DNA of 64,000 bases from Carya illinoinensis (GCF_018687715.1 NC_056752.1:11416501-11480500); one strand, 5' to 3'. Counted from the first letter of the stretch, positions 11,529 to 24,389 are shown. Numbers and translations: made by a program. The notes: generated by a model not told the origin, from the sequence alone.

Positions 11529-14500
11529 ATACTGAATGAATTTCTCTATATGCAATTTCAATTATTGGCCTCTTATAGAGATTATTGGGATATTTGAGCA
11601 GTATATAACCATATGGAGTTGTCAAGAAGTTGTATTGATCTAGTGAGGATGGGTTACATAGATATAGAAATTTAAACCTAGACCTCTAGCTTCTCTAATT
11701 TTCTTAAATAATCTTTTTTTTATAAGTTAATTTTGTTTAATAATTTGGTTATAGAGTTGACATAATTTTGATTAGACAAATTTTCCAACTGCCAGCCTTT
11801 TGTCCCAGTGGTACATTGTTTCTTCAACACTAGAGCGTAGTTTTTCTATGAGACAGCCGGTGTTCATGTTACAAGTTCTGTGGTATTATAAGTGGAGTTT
11901 GTTTTTTCTTTAGCTTTTAACTTAGACTGATTCATTTAAATCTCTTATCAAAAAGAACTTTGACTGATTCATTTCTGCATGCAATTGATGAAAATATACA
12001 TATACATATACATACATACATGCATACATACATATATTGTAGGTTTACTCTTGATTAAACCTTGGTCATCTGGGCTTTTGAAGGCATAACAGAAGCACTG
12101 GCGTATTTCCCTTGATATAGCCAAAAATATTGATCGTGTATGTGTGTGTATGCATGTTTAAAACAATGCACTCGGCGCATGAGGATGGTTGTGAAGACAG
12201 CTAATCTTCTGGCTGATGTTTATGCTAGCATGTCACTGGCATGTAGTGAAATTCACTGCAGAAAAATTCAATATGGCCAATGGAAACTTTTCAAGAAAAT
12301 GAATGAACTCATTGAAATCAGTGTTTTATTAACCTTTTCCTGGAATTAGGTTTGAACTGACATTATCATGTGGAAGATTGGAGTGCAATTTTTCTATTTA
12401 TGAACCTCCATTTGCCTTTCTTTTTTTCCTCTTTAGGTCATTGCAGAGAGCACTCGACAGAAGACTCTACCTTCTGCTCTATGGCAAAGCATATGGAGCT
12501 CCTAGCGGTGAGCCTGTCTGGCATTTTCCAGAAAAAGTATATGGATCTGAGAAGACATTGCGCAATGTGAGTTGCTATTTGTTTATCAGCTTCTTCTTAT
12601 TCTTCCCATATATATAAATTCTTTAATTTTTGCAGTGTGCAGAGTCTGCATTAGAATCTGTGATTGGAGACCTTTCCAATACATATTTTGTAGGAAATGC
12701 TCCAATGGGTCATATTATACAGCCAACAGATACCAAGTCAAACATTCCATCTTTTAAGGTACATTATCTTGATATAACTTTAACTTTGCTCTCTTGTTTG
12801 CCAATGTGCATGTGGCATAACTAGATTTAATATATTCCCCATTAAATAAGTTATTCCGTACACTTAACATTCCACACATAATCATTTCGTGTCCGATGGT
12901 GGTCGTGGGCATTTGACGGCGTGGCTTTGGCTGTATTGGAAGGAAAATGCCTTCTACAAAACATGTTGTAATCGAATCCAAGGTGTTTGAGGTGTTAAGG
13001 GATGGACGCCATGTGCTATTAACTGAGAAGGGTTGGAAAGTTGTCAAAGATATGAGCTTGGGGCTAGCTACAGTTTGATGGTTTTCTAGAGCTTTGGAGG
13101 AGTGTTTGAAGGCTGGGGGTAAGGAGTTTTACACTGCTCATTGGGAAGGGGACAGGGGCTTCATTGCACAGCAATGCTCTAACTCCCGAGGTTTTTACAT
13201 GGCTCTGGTGGAGTATGGTAGGGGAGGTCGCCGGAGTTTAACCTTTATTCCAGGGGATAGGGATGGAATGGACTGGAGGAAGCTAGCGGAGGCATTGAAG
13301 GAAGCTAGAAGAGAAGGTGATCCTGCGCGTTTGTTACTACCAGCAACGATGGCAACCACTTTTGACTCTCGGTCATACAGGGAAGTACTCCAACAACCGT
13401 GGGTTTTGGAGCTGCCTTGAGAACTTGCCAGACTAGGAGTTGTAGGTCTGCAAAGTTCTGGTGGCATACTTGTATTTATCAAAAGGGGTCCGATTTACAC
13501 TAATTAAAAGCACATTATCTAACCTTCGGACCTACTTTTTATCTCTATTTCCGTTGCCTACAGGGGTGGCGATTAGAATCAAGAAGTTATTTTGGACTTT
13601 CTTGTGGGGTGGTATGGGGGAGGAAACAAAATTCCATCTTGTTTAGTGGAATAAAGTTTGCTCTCTAATCTCGTTTAGAGGTTTGGGAGTGTGCAACTTG
13701 AGGACCTTCAGTAAAGCTTTACTAGGGAAATGGCTTTGGAGGTACCACTTGGAGGGGGGTTCGTTGTGGAAGGAAGTTATTGGCTTTCAACATGGAAATG
13801 CTTTTTTTTTTGCAAGAGGAAGAGGGGGGAGGGGTTGGCCAAAACCACATCCGTTTTGTAGTTGGAGAGGCCACCAGAGTTAGGTTTTGCCATGATGTTT
13901 GGTGTGAAGATCGCGCTCTTGAAAGGGCTTTCCCAGCTCTCTCCAGTATTGTAGCTAACAGGGATGTTTCTGTGCTGGATCTGTCAAATTACTCAGAAAA
14001 CCCAAGAGAAACCGAGAGCCCTTGTTGGAAAAACAGATTCTGTGTAAATTGAATTCTCTTCATGTCGTTCATACCATCTATACACAAAGGTACGTGCCAT
14101 ACACGGTGTCTAACTGATTCCTAAAAATCAGTATCTGTACATGGTAACATAATCTATACAGCTAATAAATAATAATCTATACAGCATCTAAATTGTATAC
14201 GGTAACATCCCCCCTCAAATTGATGCTGGTAAGTCAACTAGCAACAATTTGCCAACAAGAAATTGATGCCGTTGTCGAGTCATAGCTTTGGTGAAGACAT
14301 CAGCCACTTGGAGATCAGAAGAGATGTGAGGAAGAGATATCACCCGACTTTCCAAGGTGTCTCGAATAGAATGACAATCAACCTCAATGTGCTTGGTGCG
14401 TTCATGGAAAACGAGATTGGTGGCAATTTGAATAGCACTAGTGTTATCAGCATGAAGAGGGGTAGAAGTAGTCTGAGGAAACCCAAGCTCCTCAAGAAGA

Positions 14501-17500
14501 CCGTGTAGCCACACAATTTCAGAACAAGCAGTAGACATAGCACGATACTCTGCCTCAGTAGAGGATTTAGACACACGATCTTGCTTCTTGCATCTCCAAG
14601 AAATTAAGGCATCACCTAAAAACATACACCAACCCGTAGTAGATCGACGTGTATCTGGACACCCAGCCCAATCAGCATCACTATAGGCAACAAGTTGAAG
14701 TGAGGAGCCGGTAGGAAAGAATAACCCACGAGTAGGTGAACCTTGAAGATAGCGGATGATGCGTCGAACAACAGCAAGATGGAGATGCCGAGGAGCAGAC
14801 ATAAACTAACTAACCTGATGAACAACATAGGAGATATCAGGTCGAGTAGTGATCAAGTAGATAAGACTCCCAACCAGGCGCCGATAGAGAGTAGGATCAT
14901 TCAGAAGGTCCCCTTCATCTTTCCTGTATTTGACATTGACCTCCATAGGAGTATCAACAGAAGAAGTGTCCTCCAAACCAGCCAAAGTGATAAGATCTTG
15001 AATATACTTATGTTGGTTCACGAAAATACCACTGGCCTGATGATGAACTTCCAATCCTAAAAAATATGTGAGCTGGCCAAGATCTTTCATATGAAAAGTT
15101 GCATGTAACAGCTGCTGAAGCTTAGTAATCAAACTACAGTCAGTGCCAGTAATGATAATATCATCCACATAAACCAAGAGAATGACTATACCCGACGCAG
15201 ACGTGTGGAAGAAGAGAGAAGAATCATACTGACTTTGTGTAAAACTGAATGAAAGAATTGTACTGCGAAACTTCTCAAACCAAGCCCGGGGCGCTTGCTT
15301 GAGCCCATACAGAGAACGCCGTAGCTTACATACATCATGAGAAGAAGTAGTCATACCAGAGGGGAGCTTCATGTAAATCTCCTCTTGGAGATCACCATGA
15401 AGAAATGCATTCTTCACATCCATCTGATGCAGTTTCCACGACTGTGAAGCAGCAATAGCTAAGATGGTTCGAACCGTGGTCATTTTGGCAACAGGAGCAA
15501 ATGTCTCCTCATAATCAACCCCATATTCCTGCTTGTTACCCAGAGCTACAAGGCGAGCTTTGTACCGGTCCAAAGAGCGATCAGAGTGAAGTTTTACAGA
15601 GAAAACTCATTTACTCCCAATAGGTTTGACTGTAGGAGGACAAGGAACAATATCCCAAGTGTGATTCTCCTCAAGTGCTTGAAGTTCTATTTGCATTGCA
15701 TTTTGCCAACACTCGCGTTCCATGGCCTGTTTGTAGCAAAAAGGAATGGAAATAGAGGATAAAGTAGCGACAAGAGAGACAGGAGAATAGAAACCATACC
15801 AATCAGGGGGTCGAGAAGTACGAGTAGACCGATGAAGAGTGGTGGAAGCAGGAGCAGGAGCAGGAGCGGGATCAGGCGTCGGGTCATGATCGGGAGGGGG
15901 CACTGAGGAAGTGGAGCTAGACTCATGTCAACTACGTCTTCCATACACAAAACCAGGTTTAAACCTTTCCACAATTGTCGAGGAATCAGAAAAATTAGGC
16001 AAAAGAGATAAAGATGCAGATGGCAGCTCAAAATGAGATGGAAAGAAATATTGATTTTCAAAAAAAACCACATTCCTAGAAACCCGTATACGACGAGCAT
16101 GAGGATCATAACAAACATAACCCTTTTGAGGAATAGCATAACCAAGAAAGGCACACTTAACAGATTGAGCAGTAAGTTTATGTCGTTCATGAGCAGGGAG
16201 ATGCACAAAACAAACGCAGCCAAAAGTACGAAGATCAGAATATAAAGGAGAATGACCAAACAACTTAAAGAAAGGAGAAACATGATTTAGCGTAGGAGAT
16301 GGTAAGCAATTGATCAAATGAACTGAAGTAGAAAGCACCTCATACCAAAACCGAGGAGGAACAGATGATTCAAGTAAAATGGTTTTTACCACATCAAGGA
16401 GATGACGATTTTTCCTCTCAGCAACACCGTTTTGTTGCGGTGTTGATGGACAAGAACGCTGAGAGATGATACCTTTGCTTTGGAGAAAGGTTTGAAACTC
16501 AGTAGACATGTATTTACCTCCAGAATCAGATCGCAAGATCTTGATGCTGGCAGAGAATTGAGTCTCAAGAAGGGCAAGGAAGCGTTGAAAGACTGAAAAA
16601 ACTTTTGTCTTAGCCCGTAGGAAGTAAACCCAAGTAAAACGACTAAAATCATCAATAAAAGTAACAAAGTACTTATAATGCGCATGAGAAACAACAGGTG
16701 CAATCACCCAAACATCACTATGAATAATATCGAAACATTGTGAGGCACGAGATGCATGAGAAGGAAAAGGTAGAACTTTACTTTTGCCAAGTTTGCATGT
16801 TGTACAATCAAAAGAAAGATCAAGAGAAGAACATGCTTTATTGCCCAATAAACCAGAATTAAATAAAGTACGTAAAACATTTGAGTTTGGGTGGCCTAGA
16901 CGTCTATGCCACATCTTATTTCCAAGGCTAACAGCATTACAAGCAAAGGAAAGTAAAGGAAAACTAGGGATAGATGGGGAAGGAGAAACATTGAGAGGAA
17001 AGAGTCGTCCCACTTTAGGCCCCTTCGCGATCATCTTCCCGGACACTTGATCCTGCACAACACAACCAGAACGGGAGAAATTGATATTACAATTATTATC
17101 AACCAATTGACCAACAGAAAGAAGATTTGTAGAGAGAGCAGGAGACACAAAAACATCAGTTAAGGAAGAGGAAAGGTCACCAACAGCACTGATAGGCAAA
17201 GAGCTGCCATCAGCGGTGTTAATTTTCAGATTTCCATTATAATTTCAGACATTGGAAAGGGGAACAATAGTATTGGTCATATGATTAGAAGCTTCGGAGT
17301 CAAAATACCATGGTGTAGAAGAAACTTGATGATTACCTGAAAGCCCAAAAGCAGAAAAAGCAGAAATGATCATTTGTTGTACCATTTCAGGAGTGAGTGT
17401 GTTCGGGTTTGCTAAGGCTGTAGGAACAGGAATAGGAACAACCGGCGAGGCAGCAGGCAATGCAGCAGAACTAGAGGCACCAATGGAGGTATGATAAGCA

Positions 17501-20119
17501 ATACCTTGCTTCCGTTCAGGGTGAATGGGACAAGCAGAGATGATATGACCCTGTTTCTTGCAGTAGTTACAAAACTTCTTGGGACAATCCCGAGCAATAT
17601 GACCAAAAGCTTTACAACTAAAACACTGGACAGCACGCATGTCTCTCCCCTTATGCCTCCCCTGTGTTGCATAAGCCACGGAAATAGGTACACTAGCATG
17701 AGCCTGATGTGCCATGGAAGCTTGAGTGAGTAAACGCTACTCTTCTCGAAGAAGTTCACTCAAACAAGCATCCAGAGATGGGACAGGAGCACGATTCATC
17801 AGATTAGACCGTGCAATTTCAAAGTCAGGCCGTAGTTTCATCAAGAATTGATTTCGTTTGCTAGTTGCATGCACTGCTTGGACAGCAGAGAGAGCTGCAG
17901 CGGGAATATTAGCATAAACAATGTCCGAATAGTCAGCCCAAAGAGTTTGAAAACTAGAAAAATATTCCTCAATTGAGAGACTTCCTTGTGTGAAATTAGC
18001 CATCTCATACTCCAATTGAAAACGCCTAGCAGAGTTATCTTGATTATAAACAGTATTGAGATAATTCCACATATCAGCAGTAGTTTTATAAGGCCTCAAA
18101 TTTAGAACAAGATGAGGCTCAACGGAGCTAAGGATCCAAGTCATAACTCGAGCATCCTTAATTTGCCATTTAGACAAAGCCTCGACATCTTGAGGTGCAG
18201 GAGCACTCCCATCTATATGACCCAACAACTCTTTTCCCATAACAAATAAACGAAATTGAAATTCCCATGCAGAGTAATTCTTACCCGTAAATTTCATAGC
18301 AAACGATTCAAAAGACATTATGCCCGTAAATATGAGAAAGTATAACAAAAAAATAATACCTGCCCACTCCCCCAATTACTGCCGACCGAAAGGCCTACAC
18401 GTGCACACCAAGAAGCCCCTACACTGGACTGCCGAAAGTCCAAATAATGGACAGACCACGCCGAGTCACGCAGCCCACAAATCAGAAAGTGCCGAAAAGT
18501 CTAAGAAGAAGTTGACAATGCCCAGACCAGACACAGAACTCGGGTGCACCAAGAGAGATACCGAAACACGAGAGAAACCAAAACCGAGAAAAAAAAACAC
18601 CAGCCCACTGCTTCTTGGAGCCGATTCCTTGGAGTCGATGCACTCAGCCCACTGCTGCAGCAAGAAACGGCGCCAAAAACACCAAGATACACTCAAGAAC
18701 CACTCAGACAGGGCCGAAAACACCAAGAAGAACAAGCTCCACTCAGAAGACACCGGTAGTGCAAGAAAGGAAGAAAAAAAAATCATAAAATATAGTCAAC
18801 CGAACCTTGCTCTTGATACCATGTCAAATTACTCAGAAAACCCAAGAGAAACCGAGAGCCCTTGTTGGAAAAACAGATTCTGTGTAAATTGAATTCTGTT
18901 CATGTCGTTCATACCATCTATACACAAAGGTACGTGCCATACACGGTGTCTAACTGATTCCTAAAAATCAGCATCTATACATGGTAACATAATCTATACA
19001 GCTAATAAATAATAATCTATACAGCATCTAAATTGTATATGGTAACAGGATCTACTCTTGCATTTTCTCATGGTTCTTACCAGTAGAATGTCCTATTTAA
19101 TAGGGATAATCATGATTGGGAATTCCTTACCGTTTCAGAATTTTTCAGATTGATATACTCCATAGGAAGTATAATGGCATAGGGGGATAGGATACAGTGT
19201 AGGTCCATTGGCAGAAAGAAGTTCACAGTTCAGGCATATTACAAAATATTGGCATCACAAGGTAATGTACCTTTCCCATGTAAAAGTATTCGGAGGTCTC
19301 GTGTGCCTTCCAAAGTAGCTTTTTTTGTATGGACCGTTATGCTTGGGACCATTAATTCTGACCACGGACAACTTAAAGAGGAGGGGACTCATTGTGATGG
19401 ATTGGTGCTATTTGTGCAAAAAATATGAAGAATCAGTGGATCACTTATTATTGCATTGTTAGGTGACAAGAACATTGTGAAATGAGATCTTTAGAAGAGT
19501 TGATATTTCTTGGGTAATGCCATTGAGGGTGGTTGACTTGCTTGTTGGAAGGACATTCACAGCTGCCCTCAGGTGGCGGCAATATGGAAGATGATACCGT
19601 TGTGCATTATGTGTTGTGCTTGGTTGGAAAGGAATGCGTAGTGGTTTGAAGATAGGGAGTGCACTATGGTAGAGCTTTGAAAATTTTTTGTACACAAGTT
19701 ATTGCTCTGGTTTTCAGCTTTTGTGCTTAATGGAACCAATGTTCATGACTTCTTATCTTTAATTTAGATCTTCTAGAATGTATTTAGGCGTTCTTCCGTA
19801 TACTTCCTGTGTACATAGGCTATGCCTATTTCATTCACTTCAATAAAATTTACCCCTTACTTATATAAAAAAATGTGCATGTGCCATTGTGCTTGCAATT
19901 CTTATAGATTATTGAGTATTGGTAATGGCTGCATCTGGTTGTCTTAAGCCCTTGCTTGTCTTTTCCTTTTTTCAGCGATTCTTCTTCAAGTCCCAAGTGA
20001 TTGCAACCAACAAGTTTGACATTGGGAAGTGTGAGGATTTTGTTTGGGTGACCAAGGATGAACTTTTGGAGTATTTTCCCGAGGAAGCTGAATTTCTCAA
20101 CAAGATGATCATTAGCTGA
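9695..20119 (+). CDS. MRPL46: Mitochondrial large ribosomal subunit protein mL46
   Basis: Six exons: 9695-9849, 10137-10202, 11273-11347, 12437-12566, 12636-12758, 19976-20119. They give 230 residues and all phases close. The N-terminus (residues 1-28: basic, Ser-rich, no acidic residue before the RPEK motif) looks like a mitochondrial presequence. The body matches mL46, a Nudix-fold protein of the mitoribosome large subunit that lacks the Nudix catalytic box. Recognisable stretches include [15 protein letters not shown], the acidic-basic linker AKK-like ADKKNDKKS, and the C-terminal [16 protein letters not shown]. Exons 1-5 fit in 3.1 kb, while intron 5 is 7,217 bp because it holds a LINE with a copia element inside. 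The coding sequence itself shows no damage, so the gene is probably functional if the large intron is spliced. Confidence 0.92.
11491..11524. repeat. (TC)n microsatellite in mL46 intron 3
   Basis: A pure TC dinucleotide tract of about 17 units lies in the intron between exons 3 and 4 of mL46. A potentially variable marker; no other function is visible. Confidence 0.9.
13982..14207 (-). repeat. 3' LTR of the copia element
   Basis: 226 bp, TG...CA ends, directly next to the polypurine tract. It differs from the other LTR by one transversion and three transitions. Confidence 0.93.
14215..18318 (-). pseudogene. copia gag-pol with five premature stops
   Basis: A single frame of 1,368 codons runs from the ATG at 18318 to the stop at 14215-14217. 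In order it holds Gag (to about 17740), a zinc knuckle ([14 protein letters not shown], about 17620), protease (about 17300), integrase with HHCC and DDE parts ([23 protein letters not shown]), reverse transcriptase with YVDD (about 15170) and RNase H (14800-14220). In-frame stops lie at 17737, 17245, 15928, 15607 and 14806 (lowest base of each). There is no frameshift or indel. The protease active-site triplet has Glu in place of the usual Gly (DSE). The element cannot make an intact polyprotein. Confidence 0.93.
18822..19047 (-). repeat. 5' LTR of the copia element
   Basis: 226 bp, identical in length to the 3' LTR, 98% identical by eye (4 differences). The primer-binding site abuts it at 18809-18821. 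Confidence 0.93.
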
Positions 20120-21426
20120 TGCAACAATCCTATCCAGTTTCCAATCCACACAATAGGTTGCTTTAAGAAATTGTCGATGATTAATATGTTTCTATTTTTC
20201 CATTCAAATTTTTGCAATACAGGCTCACATAGAATTAGGCTGCGGGATGCAGTTGAGATTTTGCCAGAGCATAAAATAGGTTTGACACTGCATGAACCAT
20301 TTTCTTTCAACGTGCTGTTTTTGTACGTACTTTAATCTCCTTCCTCAACTGCCAAAAAATAAATAAAAAATTACTCACAGCTTTGGTCCCATATGAAATT
20401 TGTAGTTTCATCATATATAGCACTTTATCTACAAGCCTCGTTCTGCTAGTTGATGTTGTGTATCAAATTGTGAAGTAAATGGTTTTCATGGATTCATATT
20501 ATTTGGATTTTCATCATTTGATTACGTAGAATGCCTTAGCCAAGGCGGTCAACTTTGATGGGTGGGCTACAAGTCCTCGTAGGTGACCTAATCAGTACTG
20601 ACTTTCCCATTGATCAATACACCAAATGAACCACGATATGGGGTGATTGGACTTGAGTCCAAGTGAGGAGAGATTGAAAGCCATATTCAAAGAAAAAGTA
20701 TGGCGCAAAGTGATATTGCACGACTAGAAACATAGTAATATATATGTTTAGGGTGTGCTAGTTTCGTGGAGACTTTTTGAAAAAAAAAAAAAAGGTGATC
20801 TATCATTAAAAAAATATAAATTTTCTCGTATGGTTTCCAAATTTTTAAAGAATCTGTATGGAATTTTGCATGCCCCAAAATCTGTATAATTCATTCCTTT
20901 CAATGGGAACTAGTTACGTACGAAAGAGGGGTAAACCATAAGGTGCTCCATAGATGGTCTAAGGTGGCCATAATTAAGCCAGTCCGCTCTCAATCAGTAG
21001 AAAAATAGTACCTAATCAAGCTAACATTTTGTGTTGTTTTGAACATGTGTCCTATAGTTCCACAATATGTCGTTTTTATCAATTCACTTATATACATAAT
21101 CAAGCGATATTCTTGGTGGGGGAGGCAGAGAGGACCATGCAAATGCATGCATTGATGATAACGATAGACATATTGGGGCACGTCTCCTTTCACTTATAGG
21201 GGCAGGTGAACTGAAGTAGTTGAAATGTTGTTGGGTTTACCTCAGTTGCAAGATATGTAGGTAATTATATAGAGAGGGACCCTACTTTCAGCATTAAAAC
21301 CTCTCTCTCTCTCTCTGGGTCAGTCCAACCCCTTCTCACCTTCCACCAGCTTTTCTGTCTATAAACTTCAGTCCTCCAACCTTTTCATTTCCTCCCATCA
21401 GCATTATTCTCTCTGGGGACCCATCT
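20120..21426. other. Intergenic: mL46 3' UTR and WRKY promoter region
   Basis: No coding sequence supported. The last ~130 bases before the WRKY start carry a CT-rich tract (CTCTCTCTCTCTCTCTGGG at about 21302-21320) typical of a plant 5' UTR. Upstream there is a TATATAGAGAG stretch near 21268 that could serve as the core promoter. No recognisable transposon boundaries. Confidence 0.45.
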
Positions 21427-24389
21427 ATGGAAGGCCAAGAACTCCCAATAACCCCACCACCACCACTGTTGCCAACTCAAAGTAACCCGCCTTTCTTCTT
21501 CTTACCCTCAATCCCATCCTCTTCATTGCACCCTCCTCCTTTGGACTCTCCTCAAGTCCTCAATCCAGAGATTGACTGGGTCAGCCTTCTGATCTCTTCA
21601 GGTCAAGTCAGGCTTACTGACAAGAAGCCAATGATAGAAAGCGCTAATAATTCTACAATGGCTGAAAATATTGGTAGTACTAGTACTACTGTTAATGAAG
21701 ATCCAGAAAAGGGTTATTATAAGGATAAGAGAAAAGCTGGCAGGATGAAAAAAGCAACGCGGCCTAGGTTCGCGTTTCAGACTCGGAGTGCGGACGATAT
21801 TCTCGATGATGGGTACCGGTGGAGAAAATATGGACAGAAAGCTGTGAAGAACAGCATCTATCCCAGGTGTGTGTGCGCGCGCGCTATATATATTAACCGA
21901 AGTTTCTCAATACAGCTTCTTACGTTGCATGCATGCATGGCTAATTAATTAGTTTATCATATATCCCGTTGCCTGGCCTAGCCTCCAGGGGAGATGGGTA
22001 TGTGCTTTTCAGCTTTTGGTTTGCTTTGTTTTCTTAATTAGTACTTGTACGTCCATGCATGCATTATGATATATAGTTAGATATATAGGAGACTCGAGAA
22101 CAGGAGATTCATGATCTTTTCTCCGGGAGAGCAAGCTAAAATTTTAATCTTGTCATTTATAATCAGTTGTACGTATTTTTGGGAACTACATGCAATAATA
22201 TTACTCTTGCATGCATGGGTTCGAATTTTTCTCGGTAGCACGATTAGCAGATAAGTCCTAAAACTAAAACAAGTAAATAATGAAAACATAAAAAGGAAAA
22301 ATGATATCAATTAAGATTGAAGAAATTAAATAGACAGTACTTCCAAGAAAATCCTTAGTAAATAAAAAAATAAAAAATAAATAAAAATTCATGAAATTTA
22401 AAGATTGAACGAGTGTATAATAAAATTCAGTCTAATATTTGATTAATCCAATGTACAGCTCCATCGATCGGCTCGTTCCATATATATGTATGTATGTGTA
22501 TATATAAATATATATATATATATTGGAGTCACTACAAGAATTATGGTCATTTGCATCGCAAGTTTTGGTTGCTACTCTGCCGCCTGAGTAGCATTGCTCC
22601 ATTTGATCGCTAACACACTTTGGCATTTTTATTTTTTAGTTCTTTTTCTTTTCACATTTTTTTATATATTTAAATATATATTTTTTTAAAAGATACATTA
22701 ATACACTAAAAATCACTTTCTTAATCATTAAGTAAAAAAAAAAAATTAACGAGCGGTCACTTTTGAGAGGCAAAGTAGTGTTTTTCTATATATATATATA
22801 TATACATTTAATTCTTAGTGTTAAGTAAAATGCCTGATTAATTGATCACATCATTATGATCGAATAATCCATCAATAAAATGACAGATCGAATATTAATA
22901 ATGCACGTACGTCTTCCTGTTTTGGTTCCAAAGGCTCTTAATTTTTTGTCCATATATGTTAATCAAACGACTATTTAACTAATTTTCACAATTTAGTATA
23001 TATATATATATACACACACACATCTAAAAGGGAGATCATGGAATGGAAATATGTATATATGAAAAATCAACTTACCCATCATGATGAGTTGATCATTATC
23101 CAGATATAGGCTTAACCGATTCAATTAATTGATCTTTGGTAATCTCCATTTTGTTTTCTGATGATGCACCCTACAGTGATGTTTAGCTGACCTCTTAATT
23201 ATTGGATATATATTTGTATGAGAATTAATATTTCATTTATAAATTAACGTGGTTTTATGTGATGTATGAGATTATAAAGTATCTTTTACTACAAAGTAAA
23301 TATGAAGTATTACATGAAACCACGTCAATTTATGATCGAGTTTATTTTTGTAAGGTTCTTTTTTGAATATATATATATATATATAGATTTCCTGGCAAAA
23401 ACTTTCATTGCAAAAACCTTATTAATTGTTGAAACTGCAAAAATGGGCCACCACGCACTTTAAATTGACCATTGGCTCAAAAAACACAGCAGTGATTTTA
23501 AAATCGCGGCAAAATGTGACCTATTGCGGAGAATGTTTTTCCAGCAAAACAAAAATTGCCGCGATTGATGAATTTTCTTGTAGTGATATTATATGTATAT
23601 TATCTAAACAAAACACAATTAAAATGTGTCATATTATATATCGTATAGCCTGAGAGCTGCTACAACACCCCTAGATCTTAAGATAGGATGCAAAGTATCA
23701 ATTTTAAATATATTTTAAGGAAGCAATTTGCCAATTTTGATAATTTAAGGTGCATAATGATCTCTTACCACAAAGTTTATTTATACCTTACTTAATGATA
23801 CGAATCTGATATGATCATAACTAAATTAATAACGGATTAATATCATGAAATCATATATATGGATTTGACATAATCTTTGACTACCTATACATTGCTTGAA
23901 ATGCTGCATGCATGTATTTGTTGATTTGGGTAAAGTATATAGAGAAATATTACGTTCACAAAGAGATTTCATAAAAATAAAGTTTACTAACTGATATAGT
24001 TAGATGTAGAACATTAAATTTATTTTACAGTAAAAAAAAAGAAAAAAAAGAAAGAAAAAGGGCCTTGCAATCTGATTCATCATAGCAAGCAACATTACTT
24101 TATTATAAACTTTATTTTGAGTTTTTATTTTTTTATTTTCATTTTTTATTTTTAACCAAACATTGCTCAAATATATATATTGGCTAATTTGGAGTATATA
24201 TCTTCATGTAGGAGCTACTATCGGTGCACGCATCACACATGCAGTGTGAAGAAACAGGTGCAAAGGCTATCAAAGGACACGAGCATTGTGGTGACAACAT
24301 ATGAGGGCATTCACAATCATCCTTGTGAGAAGCTGATGGAAACCCTAACTCCTCTTTTGAAACAAATGCACTTCCTCTCTTCCTTCTAA
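21427..24389 (+). CDS. WRKY transcription factor, group IIc (WRKY24/43/56-like)
   Basis: Two exons, 21427-21866 and 24212-24389, give 205 residues. The WRKYGQK heptad is at 132-138. The zinc finger follows the group II pattern C-X4-C-X23-H-X-H with Cys152, Cys157, His181 and His183. The intron interrupts the arginine codon in the YPR-SYYRC region, the conserved 'R-type' intron position of this family. The N-terminus is Pro/Ser-rich. The basic stretch before the domain ([17 protein letters not shown]) may act as a nuclear signal. The C-terminal [14 protein letters not shown] is shared with the small WRKY24/43/56 subgroup. The protein should bind W-box DNA (TTGAC core) in the nucleus. The intron of 2,345 bp is large because a CACTA-type element sits in it. 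The first ATG is used and the CDS looks intact. Confidence 0.93.
22530..23585. mobile_element. Non-autonomous CACTA-type element in the WRKY intron
   Basis: The left end CACTACAAGAATTATGG and the right end TGAATTTTCTTGTAGTG form inverted termini of the CACTA (En/Spm) type, 1,056 bp apart. Subterminal motifs such as TTGCATCGCAAG and AATTGCCGCGATTGATG are in opposite arrangement. The 3-bp flanks (AGT and ATA) do not match, so the target duplication is lost or the ends come from different copies. The interior is AT-rich and non-coding. Confidence 0.6.

Larger units (their letters stand above)
13982..19047 (-). mobile_element. Complete Ty1-copia LTR retrotransposon
   Basis: The element is 5,066 bp with two 226-bp LTRs (13982-14207 and 18822-19047) that differ at 4 positions. 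LTR ends are TG and CA. The 5-bp target duplication GGATC is perfect (13977-13981 and 19048-19052). The primer-binding site at 18809-18821 reads TGGTATCAAGAGC on the coding strand, the usual copia type that pairs with initiator methionine tRNA. The polypurine tract is at 14208-14216. Between them lie a ~500-bp leader and one long gag-pol frame. It lies inside a LINE inside intron 5 of mL46, antisense to the gene. All structural parts are present, but the reading frame is broken. Confidence 0.95.
12819..19871 (+). mobile_element. Internally deleted LINE (L1-type) in mL46 intron 5, split by a copia element
   Basis: Boundaries come from a 16-bp target duplication with one mismatch: AATGTGCATGTGGCAT (12803-12818) and AATGTGCATGTGCCAT (19872-19887). 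From about 12940 to 13420 it encodes ORF1-like sequence (for example [16 protein letters not shown]). At about 13460 the sequence jumps to the C-terminal part of ORF2 ([37 protein letters not shown]), so roughly 3 kb including endonuclease and reverse transcriptase is missing. After the copia insertion (13982-19047) the zinc-binding C-terminal region continues from 19053 to about 19740, followed by the family's 3' end with TACTTCCTGTGTACATAGGC and a short A-rich tail. Same family as the copy at 47808-54154. Sense orientation to mL46. Confidence 0.85.

Noticed and set aside
13094..13420. 108-codon plus-strand ORF as an extra host exon of mL46
   Set aside because: Its protein text matches the LINE ORF1 at 48890-49070, so it belongs to the LINE.
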